64,000 bases of DNA from Neckera pumila (Eukaryota > Streptophyta > Bryopsida > Hypnales > Neckeraceae), in assembly GCA_963969595.1 (NCBI GenBank), contig OZ018409.1, forward strand, positions 17,454,975-17,518,974. Reading direction: 5' to 3'. Of the stretch, positions 1 through 10,545 are shown in pieces. A program made the translations under genes and the position numbers. The first letter of the stretch is position 1. Each line of letters opens with the position of its first letter. Below the pieces are notes generated by a model, which did no database searches, was not told the origin of the DNA, and was given only the letters and a program-made list of their open reading frames with translations.

Positions 1-984
1 ATCACCGGCATGAACTTAATCAAACATGATGTCTTTGTTAGATTTGACGACACGTGTTTAAGACCTATGAATTGCATAATGTACAAGTTTATGGGTATAA
101 AAAATCCTTGTCAAGGTAGAAACCAAATTATAGCATATGAAGTACAAGACTTGAGGAGACAAGACAAATTGATAAATATATAAGGCACTTTCTGTATGGT
201 TTGAGAATTATAGGTGTTTTTTTTAAATAACTAATAGAACTTTTGGTTTTGACAAGTGTCAGCTATCTACCAATGAAATAGTACCATATATTTTCCAAAA
301 ACTTTGTCTAACTTTACATTGTTTGGAATTCAAATAAAAAATGCACTCAAAGCATAAGAAGTCATGAAAAAAAAACAATTAAAGACCAATTCACTGACCC
401 TCCTTGCATTGCACGGTGATTCAAAGGAAGCTAGACTATATTTTTTTTCCTACAACTTTCTATGAGTGAATGTAATGTGATATAGTAGTGAGTGGTGGAA
501 ATTTGATTAATTTTGTAGAATAAAATTATTTTTTTTAGAGGTCTTGAAATGTAGTGACACTTTTTTGGAGGAATAAAAGAATTTTTTTTTTCATTTCAAA
601 CATTATAATCTTTTAAGGCACATAGGCAAATGGATTTACATGTTTTCCACACATTACACAGTTGTTTAACACAATCTTGTTGAATTGGAATTAGCAAAAA
701 ATGAATTTATTAATTGGTTGTAAACAATGTGTTAGGGATTGGCAGGTTTGGGCTTTTTTTCTTCCTAAATACCCTCCTTGATTCCTACCTTCATGAATGA
801 AGAGAATATTTGATTTAAATTTGAAAAGAAACAAAAAATAGATTTTATCTTATTCAATTGTTAAATGGGAGCATATGCAATGTTTTGTTTCTTAGAATTG
901 GTCATGTGCCTAGTGTTTGAGTTAATTTATATTTTTAATTTTTTTTCTCAATCAAAGACAGTATTTTTGTGTAGTACCTAAGAT
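1..984. other. AT-rich intergenic DNA
   Basis: No convincing coding sequence, RNA gene or bounded repeat is seen. The sequence is strongly AT-rich with many homopolymer A and T runs and almost no CpG. Short open frames here use non-ATG starts and have compositions dictated by the A/T runs. Confidence 0.5.
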
Positions 985-1642
985 TTTATTCATTTCATTT
1001 GAATATGATGTGGGGAAGTTATGGACAATCATATTTCTTGAGCAATGACAACATCTTTTTGACAAAATAGCTTGTAGGATTCATTCATGAATGCAATTTT
1101 TACAATTAAAAAAAAAATGCACACGGTTTAATTGGATTCCTAAATCAATATCACCATTGGGATTAATGCATTTTAATTCCATTTTAGATATATTATGGAG
1201 TAATAATTTAGCTTTTCTTTCTATCTCGTATGTACTTCTACTTAACAATTTTTGCAAGTATGAAAATTTAATTTTTTTTTAATTTTTTAATGTTTCCTAG
1301 ACTTTCAATTCAATTCTCCACCATAATGATTTAAAGCTCAAAACTCTATGGTGTAAATATTAAAGTTAAAGAAGGTTAAAAGTCAAATAATGTAGTCCCA
1401 CAATGTGCTGAAAAACTGTTTGTTTCATTTTAAACATAGATATCTTACAATCTATGCAGAAAAAAAATTTGCAAATTTTTCCATACTAGTTCCAAATTTG
1501 GAATTTTTTTTAATAGTAGTTTGGTGTAAGATCCTACGGTTAGATGTGCCAAAAAATCAATTTTGGACTTTTCTTACTATTTGCTATAGAAATGGCAGTT
1601 TTTAATGTTTTTGGGCATAAAGAAGGCCTTGGTCCTTTGCGG
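985..1642 (+). mobile_element. Truncated copy of the TTAA-flanked ~0.9-kb element
   Basis: The right end reads CCTTGGTCCTTTGCGG followed by TTAA at 1643-1646, matching the right ends of the fuller copies at 5344-6256 and 52389-53304. Interior landmarks are in the same order: the block around GAGCAATGACAACATCTTTT, the blocks beginning TTGGGATTAATG and CTTCTACTTAACAATTTT, and the pre-terminal GAAATGGCAGTTTTTAATG. No left terminus could be found, so the copy seems 5' truncated and the start given is approximate. It has no coding capacity. Confidence 0.55.
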
Positions 1643-1772
1643 TTAAGTGGATTTTAAGATAATAGAATTGCAAATTCATGCAGTATTTAAAAATTGTCTT
1701 TTTTAAAGAAGAAGATGCTTAATCATCGGATCACTGTTGTGCTATACAAATGTTGTTGTAGTGTCTTTTGAA

Positions 1773-2639
1773 CCCCCTAAAGGACCATTTGTCCCTCGAA
1801 GGGACAATTGAGATTTTGCGCAAGTAACAGCAATCATTTTCAGTATTCTTGAATTTTAAAAAAAAAATTATTCAAGATATTAAAAACTAATTAGCTCCGT
1901 GAAAATATAATTTTTTTTCAAGCGGTGCTAGGAATTTAAGTTATGCAAAAATAAACTCAAAACAAAGGAGAAGGAGGAAAGAAGGGAGAGGTTGCCACAA
2001 AAAAACATTTTTGTTTGAGAGTTTTCAAAAAAAAAGTGTAAAGTTTGAATTTCTTAGAAATTACTCATACATTGTGTTTTTATGTATAATGGGGGGACAA
2101 AATTATTGTCGCTCCCTTTTGTTCATTTTCAAACACTATTTTTTACAATTTTTACATAATTTTTGGATCATTGCATTCTTACTTAGTCCCAATTATGCAT
2201 ACCAATTTCAACTTCAAAAAAGCAAAACTCCATTTTTGGTGAATTTTTTTAATCAATTTTCATGGTTTTACATAATATTTTATTGAAAAAAATTAATGAT
2301 GAAATTTTTTAATTTGATTGCGGAGATATGTAGGGAATATCCATACACACATCTTATCTTCAAAATCATTTCCAAAAAAAACAAATCCAACTCTCTCTAT
2401 TAAAAATTTAAATATTGGTTGGGGTGACAATCTTCTAATTTTGGAAAATAGATATACTTTTATTGTAATTAGATTCTAATACTAGTTAGGTGTAAATTTT
2501 TTCCACACATTCTAATATTATTTAGGTTTAAGACCCTATGGTTAGATGTTAAAAAAAAATCAAATTTTTTACTCTCTACTATAGAAATGACAATTTTGAG
2601 TGTTTTTTGGTAGAAAAAACGAACTTGGTCTTGTTGGAG
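1773..2639 (+). mobile_element. TTAA-flanked MITE-like element, copy A
   Basis: The left end CCCCCTAAAGGACCATTTG is preceded by TGAA, perhaps a mutated TTAA. The right end CTTGGTCTTGTTGGAG is followed by TTAA (2640-2643). Just inside the left end is an 8-bp stem, 3-base loop hairpin (TTGTCCCT, CGA, AGGGACAA; 1789-1807). The interior is non-coding and AT-rich and lines up with 5344-6256. The right terminus is too degenerate to pair well with the left one. Length ~0.87 kb. A non-autonomous DNA transposon is the natural reading. Confidence 0.6.
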
Positions 2640-2643
2640 TTAA

Positions 2644-4009
2644 TATTTTTGTGAATTACAACTATAAAAATGATGTTTTCATGAATTGCAGTGCAACTAA
2701 TTAAATAAAAGCTTTGAAATGCAATTTTGACTCCAATTCTATAGAAAATTCAACTAAAAAGAACACCTAGAAATTCAAAAACTTTAGTATTTTATAGCAA
2801 TACAAAGCTTAGACTTGTAACCTTAGTTTGTAGTTTTTATAATTTTCAAGTTTCATAGTAATTTTGATTTAAACTATGATATTATACAATACCAATGTGC
2901 CTTTTGCAATTGCCGCAACTAAAATAAGAATAAAAGTAATTTTCTAATTCTTTAATTCATTGAAACTTTGAAATTCAAAAATTCCCACATTGTAGTTTGG
3001 AAGGTTGTGTTCATAATACAAATATGAAGCTTTATGCACATAGGAATTAAAAGGCTCTAATTTGTGGCATGTTCAAACATGCAATGTGAAAGTTATTTGA
3101 AAGTATAAGATAATTAAATTCAATTAATTATTTGAAAGTCCATAACTTTCACATCACAAGCCCAAATGCCACAAAATCAACACAATTAGAATGTTCTATG
3201 CACAAAGGAACGTAAGGTCATTCTTTTGTATTGTTTAGAGATTCAATGTAGAAGCGATGTTTCCAAAATGAAAGATAATTTAATTCAATTTTTTCATATG
3301 ATATCAAAAATTCATAATTTTTAATATTATAGGTTCAAAAGCTCAGAAATTGGCACAAATACAAAGTTGTATGCAATGGCTTTGTTTGATGATGTTTGGA
3401 CATTTGATGTAAAATTTAAGGGTTTTCAAGAACAAAATCAAATATAATTCAATTTGATTCATTTGAACTTGGAAAATCAATAATTTTCACATCACATCAT
3501 AGTTCCAAATTGCACAAAACAAAGTCCATGCACTCCTCTTTGCAAAGAGCTTTCTGGTGCTACAAAAGGCAACATTGAGACTCACAATTAGTTAGATCTC
3601 AGCGTATTAAACAAAATAAAAGATACAAAAGAAACAAACAATCTAATTAAAGGTTAAAATGTTTACATAATATATGTGTATCATGAAATTCTAAGATTTT
3701 TGGAATATATTTGATATTTGATATGAATTTCTTTTTCTCTAAAAAAATTCACAATAATTTAAAAAAAAAATTCCCAAACAAATTGAAAATTTTATGACTC
3801 GTAGTAGACATATGGCTTCATCTCTGAAGAATAAATGTAAAATTTTTCATTTATATGTAGTTGTAACGACAACAAAGAAGGTGATGAATACTAACGCTTG
3901 AAATCAAAGGTCATACACTTGACCTTTTTTAAGGGTTTAGCTTACTCTTTTCAAGTAATAGTCGAGGCTTCTTCCCATGTAAAACGCCCCTTTGATTTTC
4001 TACGCACAT
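2644..4009. other. AT-rich intergenic DNA with diffuse repeat fragments
   Basis: No gene is seen. At about 3060-3150 a stretch containing ATGTGAAAGTTAT is followed by its inverted counterpart ATAACTTTCACATCA. At about 3500-3560 the sequence AAAGTCCATGCACTCC with CAAAGAGCTTTC is a diverged member of the dispersed repeat also found near 31.9 kb and in tandem at 34.35-34.65 kb. Confidence 0.45.
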
Positions 4010-4325
4010 GAACCACGGTCCCGCCTCTGGAGCGCAAGAGTGAAACACTTGTTTCACGCAGAGTCACCCCGGCTTAAGTAATAGGGCCCACCTAAGTAAT
4101 AGGGCCCACCTAGGCAGCAAACTTTTATGTCTGACGTTGAGTAGCAGACACTGTCGATCCAACCCCTCCTCCACAATCTACCCCCGAGGACTAGAAGGCC
4201 CAAAGTTCCCATAGAAATCGCGACGAGGCGGTGGCCGTTGAATCGAGCTCCCAACCGATCATGAGGACTTCTTTGTGTTGATTGACAGCCTCTGGCACGC
4301 CCGCGTAATACGGAATACAAGTTAT
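4010..4325. other. CpG-rich segment in AT-rich surroundings
   Basis: About 310 bp are GC- and CpG-rich (for example CGCGACGAGGCGGTGGCCG), bounded on both sides by very AT-rich, CpG-poor sequence. It contains an exact 18-bp tandem duplication. The only open frame (minus strand, 4054-4320) translates partly from that duplication and resembles no family I know. It could be a recently arrived fragment or an unmethylated regulatory island; I cannot tell which. Confidence 0.4.
4075..4110 (+). repeat. Exact 18-bp tandem duplication
   Basis: The unit TAAGTAATAGGGCCCACC occurs twice back to back (4075-4092 and 4093-4110) without mismatches, which suggests a recent duplication. Confidence 0.9.
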
Positions 4326-4339
4326 AAAAAGTTATTGTT

Positions 4340-5110
4340 GGATATGTTTATCTTTTGCTCCTTGGGCAGCTTAGAAAAATGATTTTTTTAAATTAATTTT
4401 AAAATTTGAACTTGGTTTCCTAGATTTTTATATACACAAAAAGCTTTGAATCATTACATTTTGACTGACAAGATGAAAGTTACAAGGAGATTTTACTTTG
4501 CGGGCAATTATAGAACTTCTACTCTACAATAAACTTTGAATTCCTTTGTTTGACTCAATGTTCAATTTATTTGAATATAAAATCATTGGATATGGATTTT
4601 TTAATACAACATTACAACCATTGAGATTATAATTTTTTTAGTTTTATGACTGAATTATTACAATTTAGTATTTTGAATCATTATCTACTTCTTTCCATTA
4701 ATTATATTTTCAAACATGAATATGAAGTATTTTATGTTGAATTATATATATATATTTTAACTTAATTTTTCAACATATTATAGATCTTCACATTTTTGTG
4801 TAAAAATTTTTAGGATCTATACATTTTTGTATAAGAAGTTTGAAAGAGTGAAACCCAACCATATAGGAAGAGTTGAAAATACTTGTTTTTTAAACTGAAG
4901 CATCGTGATCTTACATTTGGTAAGGTTTTTTGTTCTAAAATTTTTAGAAGAGCACATTCTAATAAGTTAACTAAAGGATCCTATGGTTAAATTTGGATTT
5001 ATTAATGAATAAGTATCAAATGAAGATTTTAGGAGGACATACTCTAATAAATGAATTAAAGGATCCTATGGTTGGATTTGGATTTAATAATCATGTATAA
5101 CTATAATTGA
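4340..5110 (+). repeat. Degraded interior of the TTAA-element family with a local direct repeat
   Basis: The block starting CTTGGGCAGCTTAGAAAAAT and running through CATTGGATATGG to the GGATCCTATGGTT motif resembles the interior of the TTAA elements; much of it also reappears inverted at about 7200-7560. No termini are visible. Within it, about 75 bp around TAAAGGATCCTATGGTT are directly duplicated (about 4946-5095) with a few substitutions. Confidence 0.4.
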
Positions 5111-5343
5111 AGATTTTAGCTTTGCTCTAGGTTTGAGTACTTTGAAGCAATTTTGGACCTACAAACATCAAATTGCTTTAGTGATTAAAAATGACTAATT
5201 TTTTAGTTTATTTCAGTTTTAATATTTTGTTTATTAATGATCTAAATGCCATTGCAACTTTCTTTTTTAGATTTTTGCACATTTTGTTTCCCTTTTTGGA
5301 AACTTATTTTGAGTTTGACATTTGTAGGATATAATTTCCTTAA

Positions 5344-6256
5344 CCCCTAAAGTACCAAAGTCCCCTCGGGGGACACTTAGAATTTTGGGCAGGATTGTAG
5401 ACCTGAAATTTTGACCTGATTTTTTGAAACTTTTTTTGAAGATATGAAATCACATTAGCTTTTCTAAAAATATAATTTTTATTTCAGTTGGTGCCTGGAA
5501 GCAAAAGTTATGCCACCTGAAGTCAAAAAGCAGTTTGCCGAGCAAAAAAAAACTTGAAAATCCGAATTTTTTTTTTTTTTTATTTTCTCAAAGATCATGT
5601 TTTTTTCTACCTTTGAAGCTTTGATTCACTCTATTTGGACGCAAGATGAGAAAGTTATAGAGAATCTTGTTTTTTGAGCAATCTAAGCATTTTCCAAAAA
5701 AAACACTTATAGAATTCATTTTTGAATGCAATTTTCAAATTTTTTCAAATTTTTTTTTTTGACAAGGTTAAGTTTGTTTGCAAGAACAATCCCGCTGTTG
5801 GAATAATGGTGTTTTAATTCCACCTAAGAGCTATTAACAATTTAGTGTTTTGTTCAATTTTGGACCTACTTCTATTTAACAATTTTTTTATATGTGAAAA
5901 TCAAGTTTTGACATTCTGAATTTTTTTTTTCCTGACTCTCAATTCAAATGTTCAACATAAGTTTTCTTAACTTAATGGTGTATAGTGCAAAAAAAATCCA
6001 CAAATGGCCATCAAAGTCATCTGATATTGCAGGCCACAGTCCAAAAAAACTTCTTTATCCAACTTCAAATGCTAATATCTTCCAATCCGTATGGTCAAAC
6101 TTCATGAAATTTTTACCACATGATCTAAGACAAGTGAAGTACAAGATCCTATGATTAGATTCTAAGAAAAAAAAAATTGGGTTTAGGGAGTGATTGCAAC
6201 AGAATTGGCAGTTTTTAGTGGTTTTGGAGCCAAAAATTGCCTTGGTATTTTAGGGG
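5344..6256 (+). mobile_element. TTAA-flanked MITE-like element, copy B (best preserved)
   Basis: This 913-bp element is bounded by TTAA on both sides (5340-5343 and 6257-6260). The left end is CCCCTAAAGTACCAAAG and the reverse complement of the right end is CCCCTAAAATACCAAGG, matching at 15 of 17 positions. A 6-bp stem hairpin (GTCCCC, TCG, GGGGAC; 5360-5374) lies just inside the left end, at the place where copy A has one. There is no transposase frame. TTAA duplications with CCC...GGG ends are known from piggyBac, and TTAA also from Kolobok; assignment between them is inference. Confidence 0.75.
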
Positions 6257-6437
6257 TTAAAGATCTAAATCTATTTATTTTATTTTTAATATTTTGTCCA
6301 AAAATTGCATAAGAAAAGAATGTAGTGTTTAAGTGTAAGCACACAAATCTCAACAAGAGTCGCTCTTATACACTACACTAAATTATAGTGAAAATTAGGT
6401 CACCTTACCTCAAGTAAATTACCTCATAACTCAATGC

Positions 6438-6564
6438 TTGTCCACATGCTAGGTGCATGCAATTCTTTGAACCAACCTTGAACTACAGTGTACTAATCCA
6501 TTGTCCACATGCTAGGTGCATGCAATTCTTTGAACTAGCCTTTAACTACAGTGCACTAATCCAT
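6438..6564 (+). repeat. 63-bp tandem repeat, two copies
   Basis: The unit starting TTGTCCACATGCTAGGTGCA occurs at 6438 and again at 6501 with a few substitutions. Each unit also contains the local dyad GGTGCATGCA. Non-coding. Confidence 0.85.
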
Positions 6565-6825
6565 GCCACACATGGCTCTGGATTGAATGCATCATTGTAT
6601 AGTAGTAGTGAAATTTTTATAGTGTGGACTAGTGTTGAGAAATTAGTGTGGGGCAACCTAATTTCACTATTTAGTGTAGTGTAAGGGGGATAATTCTCAT
6701 CAAAATGTACCAGACAATGCAGAATGTCACAAAACTTTGTCAATGAGCGTATTTATAGAAGTATTGACTTGGAACCTTGAGACTCCCGCCATGGATGAGT
6801 CTTGTATTATGGAAAATTTGGTTAA

Positions 6826-7560
6826 CCCTAAAATTTCATGACTATGTAATCACCAAAAACGCTCCAAAATTGCTATTTCTAATACAACTACCAAATTTTT
6901 GGAAAAAAACAATTTTTGACACATGTAACCGTAGGATCTTGTAGAATGATATTTTGAAAACATGTGGTAAAAATTTCAAAAAATTCCACCGTGTGGATCA
7001 TAAGATATATGCATTCAAAGTCTTGAAAACCATTTTTTCAATCCTGCGAAAAACTGAGCAGCTGCACTTTGCAAGCTCACTTTTCAATGACAAAATGCCA
7101 GTAAAGGTGGTGCTTCTTTGAATTCAGTTTCCTAAACAAGTTGTCTACATGCTTGAAAAATTTCACATCATTTGGAATTGTACAACATATAGGAAAAAAA
7201 TAGTAAGTAGAAAGAAGTAGAAAATGATTCAAAATACTAAATTCTTAAAAATTGAATTATGGAAATGAAAAATGCCAATCCCAACGGTTGAAATGTTGTA
7301 ATAATCAATCTACATCTTAGGATTTTTTTCTTTTCCAAAAATATTGAAAATTGAGTTAAATAAACAACTTCAAAGTTTATTTCATAGTAAAGAATCCATA
7401 ACTGCCCGCAAACTAAAAAACCTCATAACTTTTTACTCATTGATTGAAATGGAATGACCCAAAGCTTTTTAAGTATATATAAATGTAGAAAACCAAATTT
7501 TTTTTTTAAAAATTCCGGAAAAAATGATTTTTTTTTATCTACCCAAACTGCCCAGTTACA
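6826..7560 (-). mobile_element. Inverted, partial copy of the TTAA-flanked family
   Basis: TTAA at 6822-6825 is followed by CCCTAAAATTTC, the reverse complement of the family's right end. Inward follow the expected landmarks in inverted order (a GCTATTTCTAATAC block, CCGTAGGATCTTGTAGAATG, then a stretch matching 4340-4900 inverted). The far end is not recognisable near 7560, so the copy is probably truncated or chimeric. Confidence 0.45.
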
Positions 7561-7772
7561 AAAAAAAGTAACGTATTAGGTCACAACATTTGACTTGTAT
7601 TTCAAAATGTCATGAAACTTGGTACACATAAAGATATCCTTGTCCCCACCTTCTATTAAAATTTCAGCGCGCCATATTCCATTAGCCAATCAGTTTCCAT
7701 TCATTTCCTTCTTTAGCTCTAAAGTCTAAAATCAAATACAGATTTTAAGATGTCATGGTCTAAACATAAAAG

Positions 7773-7838
7773 TGCCAAGTTTGTGGAATACCACCATTTC
7801 AATGAATGGCAAGTTTGTGGAATACCGCCATTTCAATA
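7773..7838 (+). repeat. 35-bp tandem repeat, two copies
   Basis: CAAGTTTGTGGAATACC followed by CCATTTCAAT appears in two adjacent units 35 bp apart, differing at a few positions. Confidence 0.8.
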
Positions 7839-7856
7839 CATTATTTCAATGAAATA

Positions 7857-8279
7857 AAGTAAAAGACCCCATTGTGGTCAGAATTAGGAGTGTGCCTACA
7901 TGCCATTGTTGAAATTTTTCAATTTTTTTCCCACACAAAGATAAGTGTGAGAGACAGTGAGGGCATTTGAAATTATATTTTTTGGACCAAGTATGAATTA
8001 GTTCTGAATTTTTGAAGTAATCAACCTATAGGAGTCTGTAGGCTACTTCATGACCAACAAAATCTGAATCCAATATGGTCATCTTCCTACCCATTGTAGT
8101 CACAACATTTTCAAACATGGAAGACCTAAAAAATCAATTTTTACAAAGAATTTTACACTGAAAATTTGGAAGTACCTATCGAGGTCACTAATTACTCCAT
8201 AACTATCATGTAAGGCATTGATTGTGGTCTAAAAAAACACAATGGGGTCATTAGGTGTCCATCATGGGTCATTTGACCT
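7857..8279 (-). mobile_element. TA-flanked MITE family, truncated inverted copy
   Basis: This segment is the inverted equivalent of 30955-31402. It begins with GTAAAAGACCCCATTGTGGT and ends with CATGGGTCATTTGACC, where the last ~18 bp of the inverted repeat are missing. Interior blocks match in inverted order: the GATAAGTGTGAGAGACAGTG region, AATATGGTCATCTTCCTACC and TTTTACAAAGAATTTTACA. There are no coding frames. Confidence 0.65.
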
Positions 8280-8289
8280 TAATGTAAAC

Positions 8290-9720
8290 GCTGCGAGGAA
8301 TTCCACGGCACAAAGACTCTGCTAGAGCGGCTCATCTTCCAAGGAAGCATACCATTAAAATTGATGGAAACCCATTGGATCTTGCTTGCTTGCGTGTCGT
8401 GTCTGTCGTGCCTGTCTGTCTCTTTGGTGCGTTGCTTTTCCCACCAGGCCACCCGTGGCTGGTGTTATCTCCTGCAATAAAAATTAGGTTTTCATTTGTG
8501 TCAAAAAAGAAAAGAAACCTCCACTGGAGAAGAATCGTACATTCGTACCCATCGAGATCGATGCATTGCGGCGTTGCGTCAGCCAGGTCTAAGCTTAATT
8601 ATACTGGCTTGGTCTTCACGCTCCTGTTTGTAACTGACGCGACGCACCTTCGACTGGGATCCGGGATTCGCGCGCCTTGGGTCTTGGGCCGGGGGCGATG
8701 AGGTTGAACGAGGGTTCTTGCTTCGCACAAGAATTTGGGGACAATCTGAACCAGTTGGACATCTAGTTGCAGTCACTGATCGATATATTCATGGTCCCTG
8801 CAGTTTCGTGCGCTCAATTCAAGTGCACGACGACGCTAACTCCTGTGGCGCGTTCGAAAGCTACATGCATGAGGCTTGCGTGGAGGCTGGTTTCTGGGGC
8901 ATCTTGCGGAAATATTTGTGGCGACTTTCATTTTGAACGTTGGTAGCGATCGAGGCTCTACTTGTGCTTGGAGTGGCATAGTATGCATGCAAGTGATGGG
9001 AGTTTAATTGCTCTGTTTCCTTCTCCTTTCTTCCTTGCAACTTTCCTGGGAAGGCCGGGCTCATCCCGGCGGCGGTTGTGTTCTCGATTTCATTTTGTTT
9101 GTGAGTTTCTGTAACTTCAGCTTTCAAGCAATGGTCCAGCGTATCTGAACTCGATTCTCTCGTTGTTTCTGTCCCTACGCCACGTTGGCTGTCACTGATT
9201 CAATTCATGATCGCAGTTTCGTTCAGGTGCTCGGCACTAGCTCTTGGGATTCGTTCGAAAGCTTCGGTTGGTGACTATGGAGGTTGCACTCTGTGGCATC
9301 TTGTAGAATTGGTGGTGAGTTTTGAACGTTGTATCTGGGATTTGTGCTTGGGAGTGTTGCATGCAAGCAAGGGATGGGAGTTTGCTCCGTCATCTTCTCC
9401 CTTTTCCCTTGCAACTTTTCTGCGCATGGCGCTTTGATTCCGAGCGCGGGTTGTGTTCTCCTGTTTAGTTCTGTTCCTTTAGCGTTTCGTCTTCTTCTTG
9501 GCAACTTTCATGCAAAAGGCGCTTTGATTCGTAGCGCCGGTTGTGTTCTTCCGTTTAATTTTGTTTTTTTTAGAATTTCGTCTTCTTCCTTGGCAACTTT
9601 CATGCAAAGAGTGCTTTATTCCCAGCGCCGGTTGTGTTCTACCGTTTAATTTTGTTTCTTTAGTGTTTGGTCTCCTTCTTGTACTTCTTCTTGTATTGCA
9701 TCACAGTTCTTTGTACTATG
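8290..9720. repeat. CpG-rich block with nested direct duplications
   Basis: This 1.4-kb block is richer in G+C and CpG than its flanks. About 8775-9190 is repeated, diverged, at about 9195-9440; shared landmarks are CGTTCGAAAGCT, GGCATCTTG, TTTGAACGTTG, TGTGCTTGG and GATGGGAGTTT. Within and after the second copy a ~90-bp unit (GGCAACTTTCATGCAAA, then GCGCTTTGATTC and GGTTGTGTTC) is repeated about three times (9411-9680). Open frames across it are inconsistent in frame and contain no known domain. It may be a transcribed non-coding or regulatory region or a decayed gene. Confidence 0.5.
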
Positions 9721-10419
9721 GGTGATTGCAAGAAACATTTGTCCTTTTTTTGTGTCCCCTTGGCTTTGGACAAGTGTTTTTTTTCTCATAACTTTTGTAT
9801 ATGATGTTAGTTTTATATGAAACTTGAAATGAAGGAGCATGTGGTAGTTTTAGACATTGAGTGATTTTTTTGCAATTTAAGAAAATTAGTATATTATTTT
9901 TAGACGGCCATTTTGGAGGGTTTTAGTAATATTTTTGACCCAAGAATGCAAATTTGAAGCTCAAAATTGGTATGTAAGAATTTTCACTACAGTTACACCA
10001 ATCCATAAAGAGGTTTTCTAAAATTAGTAAATTTACCACCTTTCATATGTGTTCAAAGTGCACTACCTTAGTTCTTTCTCATAGGTTGAAAAGGAGCACG
10101 TTCAAGTAAAAAAAATGTTTTTTCCAAATATATTTTTATATTTTTTTTACTATCTTCTACAAATCAAACATCAAGTGTTCCAAAGAAAACCCAAAAAACA
10201 ATATCATCAAGTGTCCATTTTCTTGATATTTTTCATCATTCTTTTTTTGTGCGTAACTTTAGATAAATTGTTCTGATGTTGAATTTTTAGAGACATGCTT
10301 TTGTCAATGCTATATAAATTATCTATATTTTATTTATTTTTTAAAACTTTATTCAAAAGTCACAATACTCCAATACTTAGGTACTTGTCACAAAAATGGC
10401 AAGTGTCTTTACAACAACC
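9721..10419 (+). mobile_element. GGTGATTGCAAG-family MITE, copy 1
   Basis: The left terminus is GGTGATTGCAAGAAACA and the right terminus is AAGTGTCTTTACAACAACC, a diverged inverted copy. The interior is AT-rich and non-coding and parallels the next copy (the pre-terminal block with CACAATACTCCAA and AAAATGGCAAGTG). No matching target duplication remains. Length ~0.7 kb. Confidence 0.55.
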
Positions 10420-10545
10420 TGTGTCTATTTGGTAGCACTTTTTGTACCCCATAGAATAATCTATCAAGCTTAGCTTCAATCACCTTTGACCTCAATTGTT
10501 GTAGGTAGTCCACCTAATTGAAATGCACAATCCATTAGATGAAGT

